From: T3Sed10-213 sp012519365
GTDB lineage: Bacteria > Planctomycetota > Phycisphaerae > Sedimentisphaerales > Anaerohalosphaeraceae
Length of the DNA: 27,291 nucleotides
Direction: 5' to 3'
NCBI GenBank assembly: GCA_033809355.1
Contig: JAPXLV010000037.1
Coordinates: 1 to 27,291, forward strand
Each line of letters opens with the position of its first letter. Position 1 is the first letter of the stretch. The notes beneath the pieces were generated by a model that was given only the letters and a program-made list of their open reading frames with translations, did not search any database and had not been told where the DNA came from. The position numbers and the translations under genes are program-made. This document shows positions 6,566 to 14,090 of this stretch, piece after piece.

Positions 6566-8668
6566 ATGACGTTTTCGGCGGTGGTGGTCTGTGCGGCGGC
6601 AAGTGTGCTCATTGGGACAAATACCGACGCGATTGATCGCAAGGCACTCGTTACCCGGCACGATGTCAAATTGACCGCCGCCGATCCGCTCTCGCCGTTG
6701 TCGGTCGGAAATGGCCGATTTGCCTTCAACGCCGATGTGACCGGCCTGCAAACGTTTCCCGCCCACTATGCCAACACCATTCCCCTGACGACGATGGCCG
6801 AGTGGGGATGGAATCTCTTTGAGAACACCGAAGGCTATACGCTGGCCGATACCTTTGTCAAGGTCGATACCTACGGCCGAGAGGTGCAGTACAACATCAT
6901 CAGCTCCTCTCCCGCGGCACAGTACCTGCGGGCCAATCCGCATCAGACCCATCTGGGACAGATCGGCTTTGTGCTGACCGACCAAAACGGTCGGCAACTG
7001 ACGGTTGACGATCTGTCCGGGACCGACCAGACACTGCACTTGTGGGAAGGGCAACTTGTCAGTCGCTTCGTGGCTGATGGCCAACCTGTCCAGGTACAGA
7101 CTGTCGCCCATCCGGAATTCGACGGCATCGCCGTCTCGGTGGATAGCCCGCTGCTGCGGGATGGACGCGCCAAAATCTCGTTGCGGTTTGCCTATCCCTC
7201 GGCCACCTGGGGCAACGACCCGGCCGACTGGACCAAGCCAACCCGGCATCAAACACAAACACTCCGTGAGGACGAAACGACCGCCCTCATTCGGCGCCAG
7301 CTGGATAGCCTGAGCTATTATTGCCGCGTTGGACACAACGGCAAACTGCTCAAGACCGACCGGCACGAATATCTGCTGTTTGGACCGACTGAGTGGGGGC
7401 CATTAACCTTTTCGGTTATTTTTTCGCAGACGCCCATCGATCAGCCGGCCGAGTTGTTTGAGCAGATTCGCCAAAAGGCCGCCGCCTTCTGGCAGGGCTT
7501 CTGGACCTCCGGCGGGGCGATTGACCTGTCCGAAAGCAGCGACCCGCGGTGGTATGAACTGGAGAGGCGGATCGTATTGTCGCAATATCTGATGGGGGTT
7601 CAATCCGCCCAGCAGTACCCCCCGGCTGAGACCGGACTGACCTGTACCAGTTGGTTCGGCAAGTTCCATCTGGAGATGCACTGGTGGCACGGCGTACACT
7701 GGATGCTCTGGGGGCGCAGCGCCTCCTTTGAGCGGTCGCTGGCGTGGTACAAAGAGATAATGCCGGTCGCTCGACAGATTGCCCAGCGGCAGGGCTATGC
7801 CGGCGTACGATGGCCCAAAATGGTCGGGCCGGACGGACACGATTCTCCCTCGGGCATCGGCCCGCTGCTGATCTGGCAGCAGCCGCATCCAATCTATTAT
7901 GCCGAAATGCTCTATCGCGAAAACCCTACCGCCGAAACGTTGGACCACTACAAGGACCTTGTATTCGAGACGGCGGCGTTTATGGCCGATTTTGCCCATT
8001 GGGACGAGATGAGCGAAAGTTTCGTATTGGGCCCGCCCCTGATTTCCGCACGGGAATTTGAACCTAAACGCTATGCCGAGACCAAAAACCCCGCCTTTGA
8101 ATTGGCCTATTGGCATTGGGCGCTGCGCACGGCCTGCCAGTGGCGCCAGCGACTGGGACTGGAACCGGCTGCAATGTGGGAACGAATCGCGGCCAATTTG
8201 GCCTTGCTGCCCATACGCGATGGCGTCTATGTCGAGCAGGAGTACCCGCCGGTAGCCGACGGCGGCCATCCCTGTATGCTGGCGGCATGGGGGCTGTTGC
8301 CCAAGTCCCAAATGGTTGAAGAGGCCGTGATGACGCGAACCGTTGAGCACGTGCTGCGCCACTGGGACTGGCGCGACACATGGGGCTGGGACTATCCGAT
8401 GATCGCAATGACCGCCGCTCGGGTCGGCAAACCGGAATGGGCGATAGAGGCCTTGCTGCTGGAGGTACAGAAAAATCGCTACCTGCCCAACGGTCACAAC
8501 TGGCAGCGGGAAGGCCTGCCGGTGTATATGCCCGGCAACGGCGGACTGCTGACGGCAGTGGCAATGATGGCCGCCGGCTGGGACGACGCCCCGCAACGCA
8601 CCGCACCGGGATTTCCGGACAATGGCAAGTGGGTCGTCAAGTGGGAAGGCCTCAGAAAAATGCCATAG
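6566..8668 (+). CDS. Six-hairpin glycosidase-like protein, GH65-related
   Basis: The 700-residue protein has an N-terminal beta-sandwich region (about 25-290) beginning RKALVTRHDVKLTAADPLSPLSVGNGRFAF, broken here as RKALVTRH, then SVGNGRFAF. An alpha-helical region with HLEMHWWHGVHWMLWGR (about 368-384) follows, typical of (alpha/alpha)6-barrel glycosidases related to GH65. I cannot name the substrate or point to a certain catalytic acid. Residues 2-20 are hydrophobic (FSAVVVCAAASVLIG) but lack a basic N-region, so export is possible rather than clear. GGGAGG seven bases before the ATG and an in-frame TAG 27 bases upstream fix the start. It directly follows rnpB on the same strand and appears to be a single-gene unit. 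Confidence 0.65.
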   Translation: MTFSAVVVCAAASVLIGTNTDAIDRKALVTRHDVKLTAADPLSPLSVGNGRFAFNADVTGLQTFPAHYANTIPLTTMAEWGWNLFENTEGYTLADTFVKVDTYGREVQYNIISSSPAAQYLRANPHQTHLGQIGFVLTDQNGRQLTVDDLSGTDQTLHLWEGQLVSRFVADGQPVQVQTVAHPEFDGIAVSVDSPLLRDGRAKISLRFAYPSATWGNDPADWTKPTRHQTQTLREDETTALIRRQLDSLSYYCRVGHNGKLLKTDRHEYLLFGPTEWGPLTFSVIFSQTPIDQPAELFEQIRQKAAAFWQGFWTSGGAIDLSESSDPRWYELERRIVLSQYLMGVQSAQQYPPAETGLTCTSWFGKFHLEMHWWHGVHWMLWGRSASFERSLAWYKEIMPVARQIAQRQGYAGVRWPKMVGPDGHDSPSGIGPLLIWQQPHPIYYAEMLYRENPTAETLDHYKDLVFETAAFMADFAHWDEMSESFVLGPPLISAREFEPKRYAETKNPAFELAYWHWALRTACQWRQRLGLEPAAMWERIAANLALLPIRDGVYVEQEYPPVADGGHPCMLAAWGLLPKSQMVEEAVMTRTVEHVLRHWDWRDTWGWDYPMIAMTAARVGKPEWAIEALLLEVQKNRYLPNGHNWQREGLPVYMPGNGGLLTAVAMMAAGWDDAPQRTAPGFPDNGKWVVKWEGLRKMP

Positions 8669-8817
8669 GCAGAAAAATGCCTTACGCGAGAAAACGCCGG
8701 ACAAAGCCCGATAAAGAGACCAAGACAACCTAACCTGGAGCGCACAGCGGTGCCGTGCCGTTTTCCATTGCCCACACTCAAACGAATGGGGTGGTTATTT
8801 TTTTAGGGGTGTTCTTT

Positions 8818-8837
8818 GATTTTACCATCGTAAAATC
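8818..8837. promoter_or_regulatory. Palindromic operator candidate upstream of pepA
   Basis: GATTTTAC-CATC-GTAAAATC is a perfect 8-bp inverted repeat with a 4-base spacer. It lies just upstream of a TACAAT -10-like box (8851-8856) and covers the likely -35 position, so a dimeric repressor could bind here. I do not recognise the regulator. Confidence 0.4.
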
Positions 8838-8901
8838 GCTTCATTGTGCCTACAATAACGGTTCGTCTGTGCTCGTATGAACAACCCATTCAAACAGAAA
8901 G

Positions 8902-10452
8902 ATGACAACGATGAAAAATCGAATCATTGACATTCAGGTTGCTGCACGGCAAGCAGAGCCGACGACGGTCAAGGCGGATCTGCTTGCGGTCGGTGTGTTC
9001 GAGGATGGACCGTGCTGCCAGGCCTCGCAGGCGGTCAACACACAACTGGGTGATCCGCTTGGCTCCCTCAAACAACTGGGCGACTTTGAGGGTAAAGTTC
9101 AAACCTCGGCGATGGTCTATGCCGATGGCAAAGTGGCCGCGGTCCGCGTGCTGTTTGTCGGTCTTGGGCCGCGTGAAAAGTGCGACCCGCAGACGTTGTT
9201 CAAGGCCGCGGCACTGGCCGCCTCAAAGGCCGTTGATCTGAAGGCCAAAACTCTCGGCCTGCTGCTCTATTGCGGCCAAGGGGACAAGGATGCGACACCG
9301 GGGCTGGAGCAGGCCGGCCAGGTCATGGCCGAAGGGGTCTTCTTTGGGGCATATCGCTATGATGAATACCTCGAACAAGCCGCCGAAAAGCGGCCGGCAA
9401 AACTCACTGCCACCCTCCTGACCGCACAGGAAAAGACCGCCGCGGCCCTGAAAAAAGGCGTTGCCGTCGGGGCGATTACCGGCGCAGCCCAAAATTACGC
9501 TCGCACCCTTACCAATCGACCGGCCAACATGATTACGCCGGCTTCGCTGGCTGCTGAAGCCCGGAAACTGGCCGCGTCGGTTCCTTCGCTGCAATGCAGC
9601 GTGCTGGAACCAACGCAGCTTAAGACCCAAAAAATGGGTGGCATTTTGGCGGTCGGCCAAGGTTCGGCCAATACGCCGCGGCTGATTGTGTTGCGCTGCA
9701 AACCCGCCGGAGCATCACCCAAGACGCCCGCCATCGGCCTGGTCGGCAAGGCCATTACCTTCGATTCCGGCGGCATCTCACTCAAGCCGGGCCAGGGAAT
9801 GCAGGACATGAAATTCGACAAGTCCGGCGGCATCGCCGTGCTGGCGGCCATGTGGGCCATTGCGAATCTCAAGCCGAAAGTGCCGGTTATCGGCTTGATT
9901 CCCGCGGCGGAAAATATGCCTGGCGGCACGAGTTATCGCCCCGGCGACATCATCACCACCTACAGCGGCAAGACGGTTGAAATCCAGAACACCGATGCCG
10001 AGGGTCGGTTGATTTTGTGTGATGCACTCGCCTATGCCCGGCGGCTCGGCTGCCAAACGATTGTGGACATTGCCACGTTGACCGGGGCGTGTGCCGTTGC
10101 CCTTGGGCGAAAACGTGCCGGCCTGATGGGTAACGACCAGACCCTGATCGATCGCCTCAAGACAGCCTCCGCCCAGACGGGAGAACGACTGTGGCACCTG
10201 CCTTGCGACGATGAGTTCGTCGAAGAGATGAAAAGTAAAATTGCCGATTTGAAGAACGTTGGCGACAAGTGGGGCGGGGCGTGTACCGCCGCGGCGTTTT
10301 TGAGCCAATTCGCACAAGGAGCCAAATGGGCACATATCGACATCGCCGGTGTCGGTGTCTGGGGGGCAGACGAAAAGGACGCCCCCGGTTCAATCGGCTT
10401 TGGCGTCCGCTTGTTGACGGCATTTGTCGCCGCATCGACCCAAAAACCTTAA
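8902..10452 (+). CDS. pepA: Leucyl aminopeptidase, M17 family
   Basis: This cytosolic hexameric metalloenzyme removes N-terminal residues, preferring leucine, from peptides. The 516-residue protein has the variable N-terminal macro-like domain (about 5-170) and the catalytic domain (about 185-510). The two-metal site is intact: GKAITFDSGGISLKPG around residue 283, MKFDKSGG, and the signature NTDAEGRL at 363-370 containing the metal ligands and the catalytic Arg. The ATG at 8902 is directly preceded by AGAAAG; a second ATG at 8911 has that site 9 bases away and may be the real start. The gene is monocistronic, with a palindrome in its promoter region. In other bacteria PepA can also bind DNA; nothing here shows that. 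Confidence 0.95.
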   Translation: MTTMKNRIIDIQVAARQAEPTTVKADLLAVGVFEDGPCCQASQAVNTQLGDPLGSLKQLGDFEGKVQTSAMVYADGKVAAVRVLFVGLGPREKCDPQTLFKAAALAASKAVDLKAKTLGLLLYCGQGDKDATPGLEQAGQVMAEGVFFGAYRYDEYLEQAAEKRPAKLTATLLTAQEKTAAALKKGVAVGAITGAAQNYARTLTNRPANMITPASLAAEARKLAASVPSLQCSVLEPTQLKTQKMGGILAVGQGSANTPRLIVLRCKPAGASPKTPAIGLVGKAITFDSGGISLKPGQGMQDMKFDKSGGIAVLAAMWAIANLKPKVPVIGLIPAAENMPGGTSYRPGDIITTYSGKTVEIQNTDAEGRLILCDALAYARRLGCQTIVDIATLTGACAVALGRKRAGLMGNDQTLIDRLKTASAQTGERLWHLPCDDEFVEEMKSKIADLKNVGDKWGGACTAAAFLSQFAQGAKWAHIDIAGVGVWGADEKDAPGSIGFGVRLLTAFVAASTQKP

Positions 10453-10490
10453 TTTTAAGTCTTGCTATGTCCGCTTTTTTAAGAAAAGTA

Positions 10491-10519
10491 TTGATAGACA
10501 GGTGAAAAATTCGTAATAT
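10491..10519 (+). promoter_or_regulatory. Strong sigma70 promoter of the HTH-EIIA gene
   Basis: TTGATA (10491-10496) and TAATAT (10514-10519) are separated by 17 bases, ending 45 bases before the start codon of the downstream regulator. The spacing and both hexamers are close to consensus. Confidence 0.65.
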
Positions 10520-10564
10520 ATCGCAAATAATTCGTTTTTATGGTTTTTATGGCGAGATTTTGCG

Positions 10565-11215
10565 ATGAATACGGACAAACCCGAAATTATGACCGTAGCC
10601 GAAGTGGCTGAGTTTTTGCGGGTGTCGGAGCGAACCGTTTATGACTGGGCTGTCAGCGGGACCATTCCCTGCGGAAAACTCGGGACAACGTGGCGGTTTA
10701 AGCGTTCGGAGGTGCAAAAGTGGGTCGATGACAACCTTTCAGGCTCTCGAAAGCCAATCTCATTTACACCGATTTCAATCGCCGATATTCTTTCCCCTCA
10801 ACATGTCCTTATTATTTCAGAGACCCAAAAAGACGCCGCCTTGTTGCGAACCATCGACCACTTGGCGAAAACCGGGGCAATTGACGATAAGCAGGCGGTC
10901 CAGGAAGGTATTTTTCAGCGTGAGCGACTGATGTCCACCGGTATCGGCCTGGGCGTCGGCATTCCCCATATTCGCCAAAAAGGCATTGATGATCTGATGA
11001 TGGCCGTGACGCTGAGCACAGAAGGCATTGTGGATTATGAAACATTGGATAATGTTCCTGTCCGGCTCATTTTTATGATTTTGGCCGGTCAGCATCAGCA
11101 CACGCTTCATATCAAAACTATGGCCGCGATCAGCAGTCGCATTCGCAATCCCGTTTTGCGGGAAATGCTGCTCCAGGCCGATAATCCGGAAACACTCTAT
11201 CAGTTACTAACTTAA
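10565..11215 (+). CDS. Excisionase-type HTH fused to PTS EIIA (PtsN-like) domain
   Basis: The 216-residue protein has an excisionase/MerR-like DNA-binding domain at about 8-58 (TVAEVAEFLRVSERTVYDWA, wing WRFKRSEV). A type-2 PTS EIIA domain follows at about 72-216. The phosphorylatable His is His135 in GVGIPHIRQKG, equivalent to IPH in PtsN/FruA EIIA. It probably couples the phosphorylation state of a PTS-like phosphorelay to transcription; no EI, HPr or sugar permease lies in the window. The domain appears complete to LYQLLT. The TAA stop is made of one chromosomal base and the first two bases of the adjoining insertion sequence if that element starts at 11214, so the native C-terminus may once have been slightly longer. 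The ribosome site is weak. Confidence 0.8.
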   Translation: MNTDKPEIMTVAEVAEFLRVSERTVYDWAVSGTIPCGKLGTTWRFKRSEVQKWVDDNLSGSRKPISFTPISIADILSPQHVLIISETQKDAALLRTIDHLAKTGAIDDKQAVQEGIFQRERLMSTGIGLGVGIPHIRQKGIDDLMMAVTLSTEGIVDYETLDNVPVRLIFMILAGQHQHTLHIKTMAAISSRIRNPVLREMLLQADNPETLYQLLT

Positions 11216-11227
11216 ACTGACCGATTT
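11214..11227 (+). repeat. Left terminal inverted repeat of the IS
   Basis: AAACTGACCGATTT is the exact reverse complement of 12546-12559. Its first two bases complete the TAA stop of the upstream HTH-EIIA gene. Confidence 0.85.
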
Positions 11228-11319
11228 ACGTTTTTATGCCGATGAAAAGCATTAAACAAAAACCCCCTCTTATGCCGATAAGTGTTTTGATAAGAAATAC
11301 TTATATGCTCGGAGGCTGT

Positions 11320-12546
11320 ATGATTACTATCGGCCAAATTCCCAAAAAACTGCAACATTTTTTCCGGCCCGTTAAAAAACAGGTTTCCGGACATGTGTAT
11401 GACTATTTCTGGTCTTTTGTGCTGGCCATGGGCGTCAGCCGCGGCAGCACCATCGACCGGCTGGTCAAACTGCTGCGGAACAGCCCCCACCGCACCAATC
11501 ACGGCGAATTCCTCTGGCGCAGTAACTGGGGCGAGCCGGCGGTCCTGCAGCAGATTGCCCTGGACCTGCTGCGCAGCCTGTTCCATAAGAAAGACCATAC
11601 TCTTTTCTTCATCATCGATGGCACCCAAACCCTCAAACGTGCGAAAAAGATGGATGCCGTCAGAAAATTGTTCCACCATGCTGCCGGCAAATACAGCACC
11701 GGCCATACCATTGTCAAGGTCTGCCTGTATTATCGCGGCGTGACGATCCCGTGGGCATCCCTGCTGTATGTCAAGAAAGAGCATGCTGCCCCGCTGGGCA
11801 TCGACTTCTGCAAACTGACTCAACTGGCCGGCCAGGTCATCCGGCAGGCGATCCTGCCGGACCACTTCAAGGTCACGGCCTTGTTTGATGCGTTCTATCT
11901 GTGCCCCGACGTGGTGAATGCCTGTAAAGAACGAAAATGGCATTATATCAGCGTAGGGGCTCCGAATCGCTGTTTTCAGGTCCAATCCCAGTCCTACAAG
12001 TTGGGCAAATACGGCCGAAATGTCCTGAACAACAGCGGCACCTGGTGTGATATCGACGGCTTGCGAAAAACCACGACGTACCGGCTGGCCCAGCGTATCG
12101 GCCGGTTGAATAAATTGGGCGAGGTTAAAATCGTTTTCTCCCGTCGTAAAGGGGATAAAAAACACATTGCACTGGTAAAGGATGATGTGCGGACATCGAT
12201 GGAAAAAATCGTCGCCGCCTATCTGAAACGCTGGGCGATTGAGATGTTGATCAAGGACGAGAAACAGCATTTGGGGCTGGGCGATTACCGCGTTCTGCGG
12301 TACCGGGCTGGAGTTAGACACCTGCACCTGGTGGACTGCGTCTATGCCTGCCTGACCCACCTGGGCGTACAGGCCCAGCGTGAACAAGGCCACACAAAGA
12401 AGATTAGAGTGCTGCGACTGGAGCCGATCAGCCAACTCAAAGCGTCGTTGCGCCAGAGGGTCTGGCAGGAGAATATCAAAGAGGTTATCAAGTACAGCCA
12501 TGAAAAACCTGTTATCCGCCGCTTGGAAAAACTCCTTGCGGCCTAA
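11320..12546 (+). CDS. IS4-type DDE transposase
   Basis: The 408-residue transposase cuts and joins the ends of the surrounding IS. The DDE triad is visible: Asp100 in FFIIDGTQT, Asp190 in TALFDAFY, and the IS4-family Y-(2)-R-(3)-E-(6)-K signature as Tyr301, Arg304, Glu308 and Lys315 in YLKRWAIEMLIKDEKQHLGL. The start at 11320 has GGAGG four bases upstream and gives MITIGQIPKKLQ; in-frame ATGs at 11236 and 11305 are possible but less likely. The stop lies inside the right inverted repeat. No frameshift is seen, so the element may be active. IS701-like grouping is an alternative within the same superfamily. Confidence 0.9.
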   Translation: MITIGQIPKKLQHFFRPVKKQVSGHVYDYFWSFVLAMGVSRGSTIDRLVKLLRNSPHRTNHGEFLWRSNWGEPAVLQQIALDLLRSLFHKKDHTLFFIIDGTQTLKRAKKMDAVRKLFHHAAGKYSTGHTIVKVCLYYRGVTIPWASLLYVKKEHAAPLGIDFCKLTQLAGQVIRQAILPDHFKVTALFDAFYLCPDVVNACKERKWHYISVGAPNRCFQVQSQSYKLGKYGRNVLNNSGTWCDIDGLRKTTTYRLAQRIGRLNKLGEVKIVFSRRKGDKKHIALVKDDVRTSMEKIVAAYLKRWAIEMLIKDEKQHLGLGDYRVLRYRAGVRHLHLVDCVYACLTHLGVQAQREQGHTKKIRVLRLEPISQLKASLRQRVWQENIKEVIKYSHEKPVIRRLEKLLAA

Positions 12547-12559
12547 AATCGGTCAGTTT
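12546..12559 (+). repeat. Right terminal inverted repeat of the IS
   Basis: AAATCGGTCAGTTT pairs with the left end at 11214-11227 over all 14 bases. It begins on the last base of the transposase stop codon and ends 71 bases before the hypC start. Confidence 0.85.
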
Positions 12560-12630
12560 GATCTAGTAAGGTTTACTTGAGTTTAGGATTTAGTGCTTCA
12601 AATTCAGAATTTTCAGTCAAAGGATAAATG

Positions 12631-12885
12631 ATGTGTTTGGCGGTTCCTGCACGAATTGTTGAAAAAGACGGCGATAAGGCCACAGCCGATGCGATGGGCA
12701 ACCGGTGGGAGATCCGCATTACGCTGACGCCGGAGGTGGAGGTAGGGGATATTGTTTTGATTCACGCCGGGTATGCCATCGCCAAAGTTGATGAGGAGCA
12801 GGCGACCAAGACCTGGGAGTTGTTCGAGCAGATCGCCGAGATGGAGTCCGAGCGGCAGCAGGCCGAAGAGAAAGATAAAGGGTAA
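12631..12885 (+). CDS. hypC: Hydrogenase maturation chaperone HypC
   Basis: HypC works with HypD as the scaffold on which the Fe(CN)2CO unit of NiFe hydrogenases is built, then delivers it to the large subunit. The 84-residue protein begins MCLAVPARIVEKDGD; the cysteine right after the initiator Met is the essential iron ligand and fixes the start at 12631 rather than the adjacent ATG at 12628. AAAGGA lies 6 bases upstream. The GDIVLIHAGYAIAKVD strand and the charged C-terminal helix fit the family. It is the first gene of hypC-hypD-hypE-hypA and now lies just downstream of an insertion sequence. Confidence 0.93.
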   Translation: MCLAVPARIVEKDGDKATADAMGNRWEIRITLTPEVEVGDIVLIHAGYAIAKVDEEQATKTWELFEQIAEMESERQQAEEKDKG

Positions 12886-12968
12886 AAAAGAAAAGATAAA
12901 ATTATCGAAACCGAAAGATAGGTTTTCAAGGGCAGGATGCCCGTGCCTAAATGGGTAAAGGTTGTAAA

Positions 12969-14048
12969 ATGTCGATTGAACAGGTACAAACGCTACGGCA
13001 GCAAATCGCGGCCGCCTGTGTGAAAATCGGCCGCCCGATTCAGATTATGGAAGTGTGCGGCACCCATACGGTGGCGATTTTTCGACACGGCATTCGGTCG
13101 CTGCTGCCGGCGTCGCTGAAACTGCTCAGCGGGCCGGGCTGCCCGGTGTGCGTCACCGACCAGGGACTGATCGACACGGTTATCACGTTGGCACAGCGAG
13201 ATGACTGCATCATCGCCACCTACGGCGATATGATTCGCGTACCGGGCACGAACGGCTCGCTGGAAGCGCTGGGCCGATCGAATATCAAGGTTGTGTTCAG
13301 TTCCGACAACGCCCTGACCTTGGCCCGCAAGCACCCGGACAAGACCGTGGTTTTCGTCGCGGTGGGCTTCGAGACGACCGCACCCGCCACGGCCGTGGCG
13401 ATCGAGCAGGCCCAGGCCGAGGGGCTGGAGAACTTCTGCGTAATCTGCGGTCACAAGATCGTCGTGCCGGCGATGGCAGCGCTGCTAAGCAGCCGGAACG
13501 ACAAGATCGACGCATTTTTATGCCCGGGCCATGTCAGTGTAATCATCGGCTCAGATGCCTACCGCCCCATCGTCGAACAGTTTCACCGGCCGTGCGTAGT
13601 CGCGGGGTTTGAGGCCGGGCAAGTCCTTGAGGGCATCGCCCGCATCTGTGCGCAGCTTGCCGAGGGCCGGCCGCAGGTTGAATCGGTCTATCGGGCCGCC
13701 GTAACAAAAACAGGCAACGCCGTTGCACTGCGGCTGATGAAGACATATTTTGAAATATGGGACGGGCCGTGGCGCGGGCTGGGTGTTATTCCCGGCGCGT
13801 CGCTGCGTTTGAAAGCCCCCTATTGCCGCTTCGATGCGCTGACACGATTCGGTCTGACCGAAACGCTGACGCCGGAACCGCCCGGCTGTCAGTGCGGCAC
13901 GGTGCTGTGCGGCCTGATCGATCCGCCCCGGTGCGGCCTGTTTGGGACACGCTGCACACCCGAGACCCCCGTCGGTCCGTGCATGGTCAGCACCGAAGGG
14001 GCTTGTGCGGCATGGTATAAATACGGCAAGTCAAATAGCAAACATTGA
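12969..14048 (+). CDS. hypD: Hydrogenase maturation factor HypD
   Basis: HypD carries a 4Fe-4S cluster and with HypC holds the iron while cyanide groups are transferred from HypE. The 359-residue protein shows MEVCGTHT (Cys30), the GPGCPVCVT motif, and GFETTAPATA. The C-terminal cysteine-rich cluster region (PPGCQCG, then PPRCGLFGTRC, then GPCMVSTEGAC) carries the Fe-S ligands. The start at 12969 has AAAGG seven bases upstream; an ATG six codons earlier (12951) is less well placed. An 83-base gap follows hypC, with a small GGGCA/TGCCC hairpin, and hypE follows 42 bases after the stop. Confidence 0.95.
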   Translation: MSIEQVQTLRQQIAAACVKIGRPIQIMEVCGTHTVAIFRHGIRSLLPASLKLLSGPGCPVCVTDQGLIDTVITLAQRDDCIIATYGDMIRVPGTNGSLEALGRSNIKVVFSSDNALTLARKHPDKTVVFVAVGFETTAPATAVAIEQAQAEGLENFCVICGHKIVVPAMAALLSSRNDKIDAFLCPGHVSVIIGSDAYRPIVEQFHRPCVVAGFEAGQVLEGIARICAQLAEGRPQVESVYRAAVTKTGNAVALRLMKTYFEIWDGPWRGLGVIPGASLRLKAPYCRFDALTRFGLTETLTPEPPGCQCGTVLCGLIDPPRCGLFGTRCTPETPVGPCMVSTEGACAAWYKYGKSNSKH

Positions 14049-14090
14049 AACGTAAGAATAGGGAACCTGCCTTTGGCGGAGATTTTTTGA

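Larger units (their letters stand above)
11214..12559 (+). mobile_element. Complete IS4-type insertion sequence
   Basis: A 1346-base unit is bounded by perfect 14-bp terminal inverted repeats AAACTGACCGATTT and carries one transposase gene. It lies between the HTH-EIIA gene and hypC. I see no matching direct repeats next to the ends: the left flank ends CTAACTT and the right flank begins GATCTAG. The target duplication was therefore lost, is very short, or the true ends differ slightly. The intact transposase suggests a recent arrival. Confidence 0.85.

Noticed and set aside
7403..8728. 441-residue frame antisense to the glycosidase-like gene
   Set aside because: It has a poor start context and no recognisable domain; the plus-strand gene has a ribosome site and conserved motifs.
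11212..12501. 429-residue frame antisense to the transposase
   Set aside because: The plus strand carries the full DDE and YREK motifs; the antisense frame has no family features.
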